A DNA stretch of 64,000 nucleotides, from the NCBI RefSeq assembly GCF_030272615.1, contig NC_081405.1:308736014-308800013 (forward strand). Reading direction: 5' to 3'. Both the position numbers and the translations under genes were made by a program. Below, piece by piece: positions 11,714 through 23,858 of the stretch. Every line of letters begins with the position of its first letter. Position 1 is the first letter of the stretch. The notes beneath the pieces are model-generated. The model was not told where the DNA came from and did no database searches. It saw only the letters and a list, made by a program, of their open reading frames with translations. The DNA comes from Cryptomeria japonica (lineage: Eukaryota > Streptophyta > Pinopsida > Cupressales > Cupressaceae).

Positions 11714-12884
11714 TGTAATACCCTAAAATTGGTCACCTAAACCATGGGCTCCTAATCTCGACAACATCACCAAGGTCCTAACCAAGGGCAATTAAATCAA
11801 CTTTGAGCACACAATTAATTAATTCTTTAATCATTAAATATCACATGGCAAGTGAATTATTTTATATTAATTAATTAAATCATTCCAAGAAAATCATTTT
11901 GATCAATTATCCTATTTAATTTATTAAATATCCTAACATATTTAATTAATTAATAAATTTGCCATTAATCATAAAAAAATGAATTAATTTATTACAAAAG
12001 AGGAATTAATCACAAAGCAAGAGTTAAACTGAAAATAAAATAAAAGAATTGAATTGAGAGAGAAATCAAACTTGAGATATTATTTCTTCTTATAAATTGA
12101 GATAACTTGAAATCAGAAAAACAATTAAATGAATTACTAATCATTCTCTAAAATTGGAACTCAAAGCTTTTAAGAAAAGAAGTTCAGTTGCATTGAAAAG
12201 ACTCTTTTCTTGAATAAATCAAAGAAATTGCATTGAATCACCTATTTTTATCTGAAGTGCATGGAATTAATTGAATTTTATCTCCAATACAAAATCAAAC
12301 TTATAATCTAAATGCATTTCAATCAAACTATAGTTGGAATCTATCTCAGGGTTAACTGAATTCAATCTCTCAATTATTTCAATTATCCTAAATTGTTCTT
12401 TTTTCTTGAATGATCTTGACCATTGATCTCTCATGATTTTCTATAAATTCAGCCTTCATCTCTCATTCAAAACACCCTGGAGATTTATTGTTATGATACA
12501 ATGTTTTCTCTGGAGTCATTGAAGATATTGTGTTTTCTTTTTCAGATTATTGTATCTTAGTTTAGGTTTTTGCATATTTAGTTCAATTATGATTGCTTGA
12601 ATCCATAGAGCTTACAATTCATCCATCTAGCATAATCGTGCATCCATTTAGCTTTATATCATGCTCATATAGATTAAATCCTTCATCTTGGTGTAGTCTA
12701 GTCATTGGTATTTCTTATACAAATCTGAGAGCAAGTCCATACTCGGATCTTTTAGAAGGAAATTGGTCAATTTGTGATGGTTTTATTATTCATGCTTATA
12801 TTTGTCTAACCATACATTTAATGACTTAATTGAAGTTTTGTGTCTTATAGTTTGCAGATACTTATTCCACTTTTCTCACACACA
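11714..12884 (+). repeat. 5' LTR of the Tat-like element
   Basis: About 1.17 kb from TGTAATACCCTAAAATTGG (11714) to ...CTCACACACA (about 12884). The left end is set by the TGTAATACCC start typical of Gypsy LTRs and the right end by the primer site at about 12889. It is AT-rich with TTAATTAATT runs at 11800-12010. No second copy exists in the window, so the ends rest on motif and position only. Confidence 0.6.
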
Positions 12885-15049
12885 TTTCTAGCGCCCACTG
12901 TGGGGAAGAAGACTACATCTTTTTCAGCGTTGAAGACTAACTTTTTCTTATTTTTCAGATTTTTTTATTTTTTCAGATTTTTTGTCCATACAGTTACTGC
13001 AAAATACCGTATGAGATTACCCATATGCCCGAATGACAAACTGCAGATATCGTGTGATCTCGTACGAATTATGGTATGACTCAGTGAGAATCATTGTATG
13101 GTATTCTGTGTTTTTGGGTTAAAAGCATATTTCATTCTTCAGGTTTTCTTATTCCATTTTGATCATACTAACGCTAACCTTGGCTTGTTGTTCACTTGTT
13201 TGAGGAATTTTCACAACCTACTCAATTTTTGGAGAATGCTTTTTGAAGCATATTCTTATCAAACAAAGACAATATGACTACTTATTCGTTGTCTTTGTAG
13301 GTTGCCTGAGGAGATTCGAGTAAACATAGTGTATTCTTTAAATTTATTTTTAGGCACCGAAATTGCTATTTGGTTAATGAAAAAATTTGTCTTTCATGTT
13401 TTAATAAAATTCTGAGATGTAGGAGAGGAGTATGTTCTTGTCTGCATATACAATTAGAAATCCAGACCCTTGAGGCTTTTTCTAAGTTTGAGATTTGTGT
13501 ACCTTTAGCGGGTTGTCACAGTGGGAAAAAGTAATCACCCTGTGAGAATGACCCAAGTGAGTATAGCCGGACCTGGGAATTCTAACTCACTATAATAAAT
13601 AGGCCTTTGGTTGATTAAAGTCTCAAAGGATGAGATTATTTGAGTTTTCTCTTTGAGATCTCTCATATCGAGCATTTTGTAGGGCCTCACGGTCTCAATC
13701 ATGTTTACATGACCCCAATTTGTTTTGGTACCTTGTTGGGCTATAGGCCTCAATCATGCTTGCGTGACTTCAAGGGGTAATTTTGAATGAAATTCCTGAC
13801 TAAGAACTATAAGATAGAGACTACCCGGTTCACCTCCAAAAGGGGGGATAATCTTTGTGCAAGAGAGATAGTAACTCTGCCAAGATACTTACCATTTCTT
13901 GCCCTGATTAGTGTTTTGAGTTAGCTAATACGATGTTGAGAATCCATTGCATGAGACTCAGCAACTGTATTTTGATTAGCTATTGGGTGTGTACCTGAGT
14001 CTGCAAGAAAAGGTTTTCTTCTCTCACCAATTTCCATAGGCTTAGCGTGTTGTGATTGAAGTTATTCTACATATTGCATGTTTACTATGTTTTCATCCCT
14101 GAAACTGAAACTAGAATACCATTACTAGAGAAAACAATAAACAACTCAGTGGTCAAAACTTTGTCCATATCAAAAACTAGTCTACCTTAGTCGTTAAAAC
14201 TCTGTTCATGTCACAAACTAATCTGCATCAGCTATCAAAAACTCAGTCCATCTCAAAATTGGTCATCATCAATCATTGAAAACTTTGTCTGTCCAAATTT
14301 TGTCTCTGTCCAGTAAATTGTCATACGGGTCTTATGATTTATCATCCTACTAAATACCTATTTTCGTACGAAATTTCATCAAGTCTTACAATTTTACATC
14401 TGAGCCTCTATTTTGTGTCATATGAAATATGATAAATTGTCATCCTACTTAGGGAAGTATCGTCTAACCCTTGGTCTTGTGTCATCCAATAAAACATCGT
14501 ATTCATCATTTTATCATCTGAGGTATACCCACTTGTCGTACGAACCTAGGCAACAACTCGTATGAAATATTGTTTTCATCGTTGTGAAGCTATTAAACTA
14601 TCATCTAGTCTTGTAAGCCCTGTCGTACAAATCTCTGATTTTGTCAGTCCAGAACAGTCAAAATTGCCTAAAAATAGTCTACAGCGAGCATAAAACTGGT
14701 TATCATCATCCTGAGCATAAAATAATCTAAACAGTCTACTTCTACTATTGTGTTGCATGATTTTGTCGATCATCTTTCAGCTAGTTCAATCAGCCATTTA
14801 TCAAATTTAAGTTACTTAGATAATGTCTTACACAGGATAGATCATTCTTGAAACTAGACTGAGTCTTAGTCACTTCTCTCAAATCAAACTAGGTAACTTA
14901 GATCACGTCTTACATGGGATAGATCTTTCCTGAAACTAGACTAAATCTTAGTTAATTCTCTCAATCAATACGTTAAACAAACAACTAGCTCCAAATTTGA
15001 TCTTGACTTCTGCATCACAAACAACTTTAGGTCACATCAGTCAATAAAA
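12885..15049 (+). promoter_or_regulatory. Primer site and long untranslated leader of the Tat-like element
   Basis: TAGCGCCCACTGTGGGG (about 12889-12905) resembles the GGCGCCCACYGTGGGG primer sites of Tat-type Gypsy elements. The following 2.1 kb to the gag ATG holds no gene. It contains repeated short phrases (AAACT-TGTC, TCGTACGAA/TCGTATGAA near 14380-14560) and an imperfect tandem repeat of about 82 bases (14809-14890 and 14891-14969; TTAGAT--GTCTTACA--GGATAGATC). Long leaders are common in this group. Confidence 0.6.
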
Positions 15050-16798
15050 ATGCCTACTCAAACCAAAAGTTCTCATAAGAAAGTTGACAAAGGCAAAGGA
15101 CCATCCTTTTCATATCAGGATAATCTATTTTACATAGAGGACCCTGTCACTAATAAACCTTCACCATCAGATATACCAGTTTATGATCAACCCTTCTCTC
15201 CCACCATATTTGAAACAAAACAAGAAAGACGAGCTGCTAAACACAATACTCATGTCGATCTCAGTATCCAGACTAATAACATTGATTCCTCATTAGATGA
15301 ATCTGAAGCCTTTGATCCTACTGAAACTAATATTCATAAATGTCAAAAGGATAAAGATTTCCCAAAAATGATGAAGGTTATCATGGCTAGAGAAAAAGAA
15401 GACTATTTTCTAGAACTAGGAAAGCAAGGTGCTAAAATTCCTACTGGTTATAATGTTGAGGCCCTCATCACTAAAGAGGAAGAGACACCCTTAGCAATGG
15501 TAAACAAACAATTACAAGCGTTACAGACTGAGATCACAAAATTGAAAAACAAGGATAAATCATCAAAACAATATTCTTTGGACACGATATGCACATTGCC
15601 ATTTGATAAAAACCTTTACATGCCTTCATTTCCTTCACGAGTGGAGATTCTAAAATTTGACATATACGATGGCAACTCAGATCCTCAAGTCCATGTCAGA
15701 GAATTTTGTGCTTTATGTATGGATTTCATGCATGAACAAACATATCTCATGTGTCTTTTTCCAAGAAGTTTAGGAGGGCAAGCTATGGAATGGTTCTGAA
15801 GCCTACCTATGCGAATAATTTTTTTTGAAGAATTAATCCAATTATTTCTACAACAATACTCTTATAACATTCGCCATCCAATCACTATGATTGAGCTTTG
15901 CAATACCAAACAGAAAACAGTAGAGCCCTTTCTCAGTTTCCTCCAACGATGGAGAAAGATTTTCTCTAGATATTCATGACCTATTCCAGATTCTGAGAAG
16001 ATGGATATCTTCATCAATAACTTGATCCTTAAATTTAAATAGAGTATCCAAATGAAAGTATACCCTTCATTCAACAAAATGGTAGATAGTGCCCTTGGAA
16101 TGGAAGATGTGCTTATAAAGAAAGTAGATATCTCACTTTGGAAAGAAACACAACAAGGTTCTTGTTCCAAACAAAAGAACAAATATTCGAAATATGGCAA
16201 AGACAACAACAAAAATGTTCTTAATGATGGAGTGGTAGACACTACTAAAGTAAAATCAAAATCCATGATATTTAATCTTGCTAGTGGCACACAAGAACTC
16301 AAAGCAGTAGAAAATCCTCAGAAGAGAGTAAAAGAGTGGTTTAAAGAGAAACCTTGGCTTTCGAAACCTAAACGCAACTTCACTCCTCTGGAAGAATCAT
16401 ACGAATCCGCTTTCAAAACTTTATTGGTAAATGATATGATAACCTTACTAGAGAATTCTAGACCATATGATCTTGAAGTCAAACCAAAATTGTGGAGAGA
16501 GAATGAATACTGTGAATACTATCGAAACAAAGGTCATAACACAAACAACTGCATGAAGCTAAAGCATGAGATTCAAGATCTCATTAATGCTGGAAAAATT
16601 GTTGCTAGAAATCACACAACTAATTCTGATCACAAAGCTTTTAAAGATCCCTTACCTATTTATGAACAAGGTGATTCTTCAAAGTCAAAAGGAGGTGCCA
16701 AAGTCAATTACACATATACCAACAATGACAATGTGATCAATATGATTGAGTCTTCCCAACCTAAATATTGCAATTTGATCATAATCAAAGATAAATAA
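15050..16798 (+). pseudogene. Tat-like Gypsy gag, broken
   Basis: Gag for the particle shell and RNA binding. ATG at 15050 (MPTQTKSSHKKVDKGKG). After a polar N-terminus and a short coiled coil (NKQLQALQTEITKLKNK, ~15510) comes the Gypsy capsid signature: KFDIYDGNSDPQVHVREFC and LGGQAMEWF (15650-15797), continuing as QYSYNIRHPITM, LCNTKQK and FLSFLQRWRKIFSRYS. A C-terminal metal-binding motif CEYYRNKGHNTNNCMKLKHEI (~16510) matches the form usual in Tat-type Gag. In-frame stops: TGA at 15797, TGA near 15978, TAG near 16040. All parts are in one frame, so the damage is point mutation. Confidence 0.8.
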
Positions 16799-18656
16799 AA
16801 CAAATCAAAAAATGCAAATGATGTGACCCACACTCAAAAGAAAGTCACTCTCCAAGGAGCTAGTTCTTCAACTCCTGCTCAAACAACATCAAACCTACCA
16901 ACTTCTTCAAATAGACAAACATATACAACCATGGCTAAATCTAAACATCTGGCTTCATCATTCTCTCATGATTATAGCATTGTCAAATAATTGAAAAAAA
17001 TGAACGCTCAAATCTCCATCTTTGAATTTCTCAAAATCTCTTCTTCACATTAAGAGATCCTGGACAAAGCCTTGCTCACTACTAATGTCCCAAAAGATTT
17101 AGATATCGATCAGTTTCAATCTATGGTGGGTCACCTGACTTTGCCTCATTATCTCAGTTTCTCTAAAGAAGATGACAACTCACTGAATCACCCACATAAC
17201 CAGCCATTTCACATTGAAGCTATGATCCATAAACACTGAGTTAAACGTGTTTTGATAGATGGAGGCACTGGGTTGAATATTTGTACCTATAATATTCTTA
17301 CACAGTTGGGCTTGTTTGAAAATGTCATTGATCTGGCCAAGAAAATAACACTCAAATCTTATGATGAAGAAGAAAGAACCTCTAAAGGTCCGGTACTATT
17401 ACCAATTAGGGTAGGACCTATAGAAAGAGATGTCATTTCTAGGTGCTTGATCTCCCTCTTCCATACAACATCTTACTGGGCAGGCCACAGATTCATGAAA
17501 TGAAGGCGATTCCATCAACATATCCTCAGTGCTTAAAATTTCTTTATAATGGAGTTGAAGTCAATATTTGCTGCTGATACAAACTCCCCCTGTAATGCAT
17601 TGACAAAGAGTGTTGATACCTTTGTGCCTCATAATAGAGAAGCCTCTACAACTGAAAGTTCAGAAACCTTGATGAAGGGCTTAGAAAAGAAATTGAAAAT
17701 CACAAATACTGGCATCGATGGATACAATATAGAACTAGTACTTTCAGTAATCTCTCCTCCTCCATCACCAAGACAGTTAGGAAAACCATTAGAGGTTATG
17801 AAGCCACAAACTTCCACTCCAAATTTTATATATGACGGTCTCTTTGTACAATCCTCTACTTCCCTTGCACATGAAATAGAAGAGGATGTTTTTCTCAAAT
17901 GGCTTTTCAAAGAAGTTAGTGAAAACAAAGAAGTAAGACATTGTGAGATTTTCTCGACACAATATGGTCCAAGATATAAGATGATTCAACGCATGGATAT
18001 TCAGGTAATAGTCTTCTAGGAAAAAAACAAGAAGGTATTATTGAACCTATTCATCTACAAACTAAGTTTGCAAATGATAAAGCTGGATTGGGATACAATC
18101 CAGGGAAGACATCAGACCTGAAACATACTTCCCATCATCAGCCTAAGTGGAAGAAAAAGATACTACCTTCAACATCACAAGAAGTAAACACTCAACAGAT
18201 TCAAGAAGAGTATGAAAAAGAACAAGAACTAGCAATCAAGAGAGAGGAAACAACTAATAATTAGGTTCCAATGGTATCAACTACAACACGACAAGGAGTA
18301 GAAGTCCCAGAGGATATGAGAGAAGAGGTAGAAAGAATTAGAGAATTGTTTGCACCACTGAAAATTCTAGTTACATACATTGGTAGACAACAAGTAGATG
18401 ATTCAAAAACTGAATCGAACGAGTATGAATGGGGTCCAGATCATATCTCAGATACATCTAGTACAGAAACTCTAGAAGAGTCCAATGATATCACAGATGA
18501 CACACAAGAGCTAATACTCTTAAAAATACAAATGAAGATAAAAGAAATCAAACTAAAATGACAAGAAGACTATGAACAAAAGCTGCAAGAAGGAAGAAAA
18601 CAAGAAAATTATTCACCTACTATGTCTCCCTCTAATAGGACAAAACAAATCAGGCA
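16799..18656 (+). pseudogene. Tat-like Gypsy protease and linker, up to the N1 insertion
   Basis: The protease core is VLIDGGTGLNIC (~17250) followed by ITLKSYDEEERTSKGPVLLP and IRVGP, a retropepsin of the DGG type seen in Gypsy elements. From about 17450 to 17565 the reading shifts frame ([20 protein letters not shown]), then shifts back into a polar linker at 17549-18019 with FIYDGLFVQSSTSLAHEIEE. A further frame carries an acidic linker at 18271-18561. The coding character continues to the N1 boundary at 18656 and resumes at 26342, which shows that N1 landed inside this polyprotein. Confidence 0.75.
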
Positions 18657-19814
18657 TGGAAATACTAAGACAGGGGGGTTGAATTAGTATGCCAAAAATC
18701 TTTGCACTAAAACACTTACACAGTCTAAAGATAAACTGGTAAAGCAGTCTAACAGTCAAACCAGTTACCACATATGCAAACCAAAATGCGAATAAGGCAT
18801 TTACCCACAAAAGCAATACAACCATAACACAAGATATTTGACGTGGAAACCCAACTGGGAAAAACCACGGTGAGATGGAACTCACAAGTCACTATCTGCA
18901 GAATAGAAACCAGACCGGTTAAGGTCTTACAATGTTCTTCACCAGAACAGATCCTGTTAGGAATCTCAATCTCTGTTAGGAGATAAGTCCGATTAAAGAC
19001 TACCTTGTTAGAGGATTTTAGATTCACATGTGTGAACCACCTTGTTAGAGGATTTTACAAGGGCTTTGAGGCCTACTCGGTTAAGGGATACAGACTTGTC
19101 AAAGATGTGAGTAATCAACAAGTGTTTGATCTATCTAATAGCACAAACTGCTTGGTTAGATCTAGTATTGCTCATAGCTAATGCATTCTAGCATTACTTC
19201 AGTCTCCTCTATCTCTCTCTTAGTTACAACTCGATCTTCTCTAATAAGATCGCTCTCCACTTCCACCTTAAACCCTAGCTCAACATTAACCCTTTTCGCA
19301 ACTTCTTCAACAACTTAAAAAACCCTAGACATGATGTCCTTTTAAAGGGATCTGATTTCATGTCAGTCCAATAGGATTACATTACAATTTCCTAGGTTCA
19401 GTGAATCTAGACATACTCAGTAACATGGCACAAGAATCACCATCAATGTGTCGGCACCGTCAAAGGTGGATTGGTAACTCGTCACAAAATGCCAGTTGGT
19501 AACTCATCACAGAGTATTACTAGTTCATACAAAATACCGGTTGCTGGTTTGACAAAAATGAAGACTGGTAAGAATGTGTTGTGCCACTTTGCTTCCTCGT
19601 ACCGCTTGTGATCTGCGAACCGGTTGGGGTGGACATGCCGCTTCAGACCAAGAAACACATTCTGCAAAATCACCACTAGTCTAGAGACTAGTATACAACA
19701 TACCACTTGGAACAAAATACCGGTTGAGCATAAGCTCATACATATAAAGGGGATCTTAATATAAGTGTGTGTCCATCAATGACAATCATAGCATAAACCA
19801 CAAAAATGCCAACA
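18657..19814 (-). repeat. 3' LTR of N1
   Basis: 1,158 bases. In element orientation it starts TGTTGGCATTTTTGTGG (19814) and ends near ...CTTAGTATTTCCA (18657). It carries TTGTCATTGATG near the start, two copies of TAAAATCCTCTAACAAGGT at about 19015-19058, a CCTAACAGGATC box and the C-rich TTCAACCCCCC box near its end. It pairs with 25187-26341; differences are scattered point changes. Confidence 0.85.
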
Positions 19815-20124
19815 ATCTCCCCCTTTGGCATTAATGGCAACACTTAGGAAAATAAAATTTTGACATCTAAGTGTTTTACAACAAAAAAACTTGCCATTAA
19901 CAAAATTGCTCCCCCTAAGCATATACACTATCCCTTAATCAACAAAGTGTAGAGCAATTTTACATTCAGAGCATAATCATTAGAGCATATAGCATATATC
20001 ACAGCATATATCAAAATTTCAAAATTTAAAACCATATACTTCTCCCCCTTTGCCAACAATGAAAAAGTACCACTAAAAAACCTATTTCCATATATATATA
20101 AAAGAGTTTATGACAATAATGAAT
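19815..20124 (-). promoter_or_regulatory. 3' untranslated region and purine tracts of N1
   Basis: On the minus strand three purine tracts lie between the ORF2 end and the 3' LTR: CAAAGGGGGAGA (20052-20041), CTTAGGGGGAGC (19919-19908) and CCAAAGGGGGAGATT (19828-19814), the last being the true polypurine tract beside the LTR. The same three occur in the same order in N2, and a similar set in Copia A. Confidence 0.7.
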
Positions 20125-23100
20125 AATACTTGTCAAAAACCGCTTTATAGTCCTGCAAAAATTGTTTCATGGAAAGAGACCAGGACTCAAGTAGGGAGGT
20201 TGCCACTTCCTTCTCTGTCTGCATTTGTGATACCTGTTCCTCCATGGCATCTATTGTGCTCAATTCTTGTGTGACTGTCAGGGCATCCAGGTTCAGATAG
20301 CATTTCTAGAGAATTTGTAGTCATGGAAGTAATACTAGTTGAAGCTCCTGCAAATCCCTAGACCTTGTGCTGATCTCTTGCTCTATCTTGGCTGACTGGA
20401 TCTGGAACTAGTGAACGGTTTGCCCATATGCTGCAAAGGAGTTGTAAGGAGTCTTGAATGTGCTTAAGTAGGACTATAAGTCCATTTGAAGCTGTTGCTT
20501 CTTGGCTAGCACATCGTCACAGAACAGATGAGGTTGACAGATTTTGCTAAGTAGCAAGTTTCCCTCATCCAAGGCACTCCTTATGTCCTTTTGATCCTTT
20601 AGCAGATCAGTCCTAAGCTCATTCAGTTTCTTCACTAGAGCAACATTAAGAGCCTTTTGGTACTCTTTCTTTACATTGGCCTCTATTGCTTCTTCTAGGC
20701 TCTGCACCTGGTCATCCACCACAGTACACAAAAGTTTAAGTTGTGCTAGTGATGAATCAGTGTCAAGAAGATTAGTACCGGGGATTAAACTAGTAAGTGT
20801 GTCTACAGCTGCCTGAATGATGTCCTATTCCTTTTTCCTGTGAATGATCTCAAGGCACTCTTGAGCAAACTTGATGCTCTGCATAATCTCTGACTCACTT
20901 GCAGATTGGAGATCGATAGGACTAGAGATATCAACCGATGAGGGTTGACTTCCAGTTGCCTTCGGAGTCTCCACCTAAGAGCTTTTTGCCATTTCTCATT
21001 CCTTGGCTTCTTCAGCTTTCTTCTTTTCCACTTCTCTTCTCTTCTCTTCTTTGTTGTCTTCCCCTACCTTTTTCTTCTCCTCTACTCTCCTCTTCTGCTC
21101 TTCCTTTTCTTCTTCTTCCCTCTTCTTCTTGTCTTCCTCTTCCTTTTTCTTCTTTTCTTCCTCTTCCTTCTTCCTCTTTTCTTCATCTTCCTTCTTCTTC
21201 TTTTCTTCCTTGTCCTCTTCTTCTTTCTTTTTCCTTTCTTCTTCTTGCTTCTTCTTCTCTTCATCCTTTCTTTTCTCCTCTTCCTCTTTCTTTTTCTCTT
21301 CCTCCCTTTTCTGTTTCTCATCTTCCTCCTCCTTTTTCTCTTCCTGATCTTTTGTCGCTTGCTATGTGTCCACAGCTTGTTCACCACCCTGATCGGCCTG
21401 TTGCCCCTACTCAGTTCCATCAGAAGGTATGTCCTAAGTGGCATCTTCTATATCCAGGGCATCGACATCAATGGTGTCGATTGGTTCCTCCACTAGGTTG
21501 CCTTCCTCATAAAAAACCTCATCCAATTTGGAAATAACCGGTTCCTTTTCTGCTTGGAGGTTGGCCATTCAAGCTTTGTGAGAGATGATAGCATGGGCCA
21601 TGTGTTGATGTGTATCCTTTTCTACATCATCAACTCTCCCCTCCAACAACCAGAGTCTTCTTCTCCTTGTGAAGAAGAGACCTTTATTTTGATCCAATAC
21701 ATCAAATAATTCTGAATTTGAGAGTTCGAGGAAGTACTGTGCAAAAACTTTCTCCCTAATCTCTTGTTCCTTTTCAATGGCAATGCGCCATTTGTTATCC
21801 AATGCTTTAAATAATGAATCCAGTGTCTGAGATTTAATCTCTGAAGGTGACCAGTCATTTTTACATAAATAAAGAATGATTTCCTGTAGTACTTCATCTT
21901 TTTCTTCACTATTGAATTCATCATAATAATCTATTAAATCATGAAGTAACTTTCTCCTAATATTCTTTACTATTCTTTGACAATGTGTCAAAGGTTTGTA
22001 AGAGGAGATATCTATATTTACTGGTGCAGATGTTGCCAGTTCATTCTTCTTCATCTTCTTGGTCTATCTAGCCTTCTTTGGCTGTTCATCAGACTCGGTT
22101 TCTTCGGAGTCCAGTTCATTTTCCGTAGTCTTCCTCTTTCTTTCGAAGACTTTTGTCGGTGTTACCTCTGGTTTCTTCTTTGCTGGTGACCGCTTGGTCA
22201 CTCTTGGAGTCGCAGTGGTAGCCAGTGTCGATGTTGCAAGCACTACCTTAGCTTTCTTAGCTACCAATTCTTTTCCCTTCTTCACCAATGGTTCTTCAAC
22301 CGGTGTGATCCTCTCCAAGTAGGTTTCAGTTCACTTAGCCTTTGGATCAAGAGGTGAGGCAATAAGGGTTGAAGCATACCCTTCCAGCATGTCAAACATG
22401 ACCTCATAGCCCATAGGCTCCACTTCCTCCATTCTAGGCTCAATAGCCTCCATTAGACATTTGTCCACCTGAATAGTGAAACAGATGTCATCTTCATACT
22501 TCTTCACTATGTCACCTGAGATTCGTACCCTCTGACTCATCTTTCTTCTAAACTCATCAAAGTATTTGTTTAGTGCCTCAGGGTAGCCAGTTCCAATGGC
22601 TTGCACACTTTCCTTTATCTGCTTGGTTATCGGCTGGTTAGGGGACCACTGGACATCTCCTACACTAGGAAAGTAGCCTTGGAAATAGAAAAATAACCCT
22701 ACCAATAGTTGTCCAAACTTAAATCTCAGTGAATTGTCCTTTTTGATTGCCTTGAGATTTAACAGGAGTTGCCTCTGCATACCAGTGCATAAGTCAAATG
22801 ATTTATCCTCTATAATCATCCTGTAAGTGGCATTTACCGCTGTAGCAGATACAGAATTAATCCTGCTGGCTGAGAATGTTCTATAGCCTATCACCATGCA
22901 GGCTTATTTTACCAGTTCATCCTTGATAGGATTAACTATCATACCTCGTGAATCACTTGTCGAACTGGTGAGCTTGGTCATTTCCATTTTTCTTACCATT
23001 CTCAGGGCTGGCACTTCCCCTGTGTTGCAGAAACCAGTGACTGCATGAATTGCCTCAGGCATGATATCATGCATTCTCTCCAGGTACATCTTCTCTCCAT

Positions 23101-23416
23101 GGACTCTACTCAAGATGATCCTGATGTGATCCTTTGTGAAGTCTTCCAGAAAATATACTGCATTATGGAGTTTCTTCTTCTCTAAGATACTGAACTCCGG
23201 TTTGATCCTTTTGTCCTTTCCGCAAAATAGACCTAATTGAGTATGAATGGCTAAGGACCCTAGGTCTTCTATCTTGCAATCAATATAGTCTGAAATTCCT
23301 TCTTCAACTATGACTCTAGCTGGAACTTGTGACAAAGCATTATACTTGGACTTCCTCTGAATGAAACTTTCTGACTCAATGGATGTTCTTGAACTGGTAT
23401 GAGATGCGGAAGCCAT
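20125..23416 (-). pseudogene. N1 ORF2: unrecognised ~1,090-residue protein, homologous to N2 ORF2
   Basis: I do not recognise this protein. The ATG at 23416 (MASASHTSSRTS) opens a conserved region of about 330 residues: DHIRIILSRVHGEKMYLERM at ~23130-23080, AVTGFCNTGEVP, INSVSATAV, FGQLLVGLFFYF and FPSVGDVQW, then KKYEDDICFTIQVDK. These align in order with N2 ORF2 (VIRIVLRRVHGE, EVTGLP, FGNLLVCLMLYI). Next come a Lys/Pro-rich basic linker (22320-22060), a helical part (22054-21569), a Glu/Lys-rich run (21350-21010; EEKKKEEEEKRKDEEKKK) and a C-terminal coiled coil (20735-20125). All parts share one frame, broken by stops near 22905, 22320, 22064, 21570 and several beyond. No Pol motif is present. 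The function is unknown. Confidence 0.75.
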
Positions 23417-23858
23417 TGTAGAGTGTTTCAAGAACACAAAAAATACCTTTCAAACATGAAATTAGGGCTTCCTGATTCTGCTTTACTTCACTCTCTGTCG
23501 GATGCCAAATCACCGCTTTGAGTTCTCCACTACCGCTTGCAAACTAGATTTGAATCTTTTTCAAAGCTATCCAATTTCTTGAAATCTAAGCTCAAATCAC
23601 CTTTTCTTCGCTTTGCACTTGAAAACTTTTCTTCGCTCAAAAACAGATAGTGAGAAATGATTTGAAAATTGCATTTATACATGTCTCTCACCTACCATCA
23701 TTAATGCTCCTCTATTAGGGTGTAAACCCTAATTTGCCTTTTTACCGTTTCTGGTCTTCTGCCATGCGATAGGTGTAGCATACTGGTTAAGGTCTTTTAC
23801 CAGTGTTAACTGGGGGTTCGAAAGCATTTTGCCATTTCCCCCCCTAAGCCTTTGAGGC
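23417..23858 (-). other. Spacer between ORF1 and ORF2 of N1
   Basis: A 442-base gap between the ORF1 stop and the ORF2 start. On the minus strand it holds TATAAATG (TATAAA at 23679-23674), about 258 bases before the ORF2 ATG, which could be a TATA box for separate expression of ORF2. N2 has a gap of 341 bases at the same place without an equally clear TATA box. Confidence 0.4.

Noticed and set aside
12593-13079. Two plus-strand frames of 78 and 79 codons
   Set aside because: They overlap the LTR, the primer site and the leader of the Tat-like element, with no domain.
21082-21444. Minus-strand Arg/Lys-rich 120-codon frame
   Set aside because: It is out of frame with the rest of ORF2. The in-frame reading gives the Glu/Lys-rich segment that fits the domain plan.
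20938-21537. Long plus-strand frames rich in Ser, Phe and Leu
   Set aside because: They are read from the CT-rich complement of the Glu/Lys-rich part of N1 ORF2. Three overlapping frames are open at once, a composition effect.
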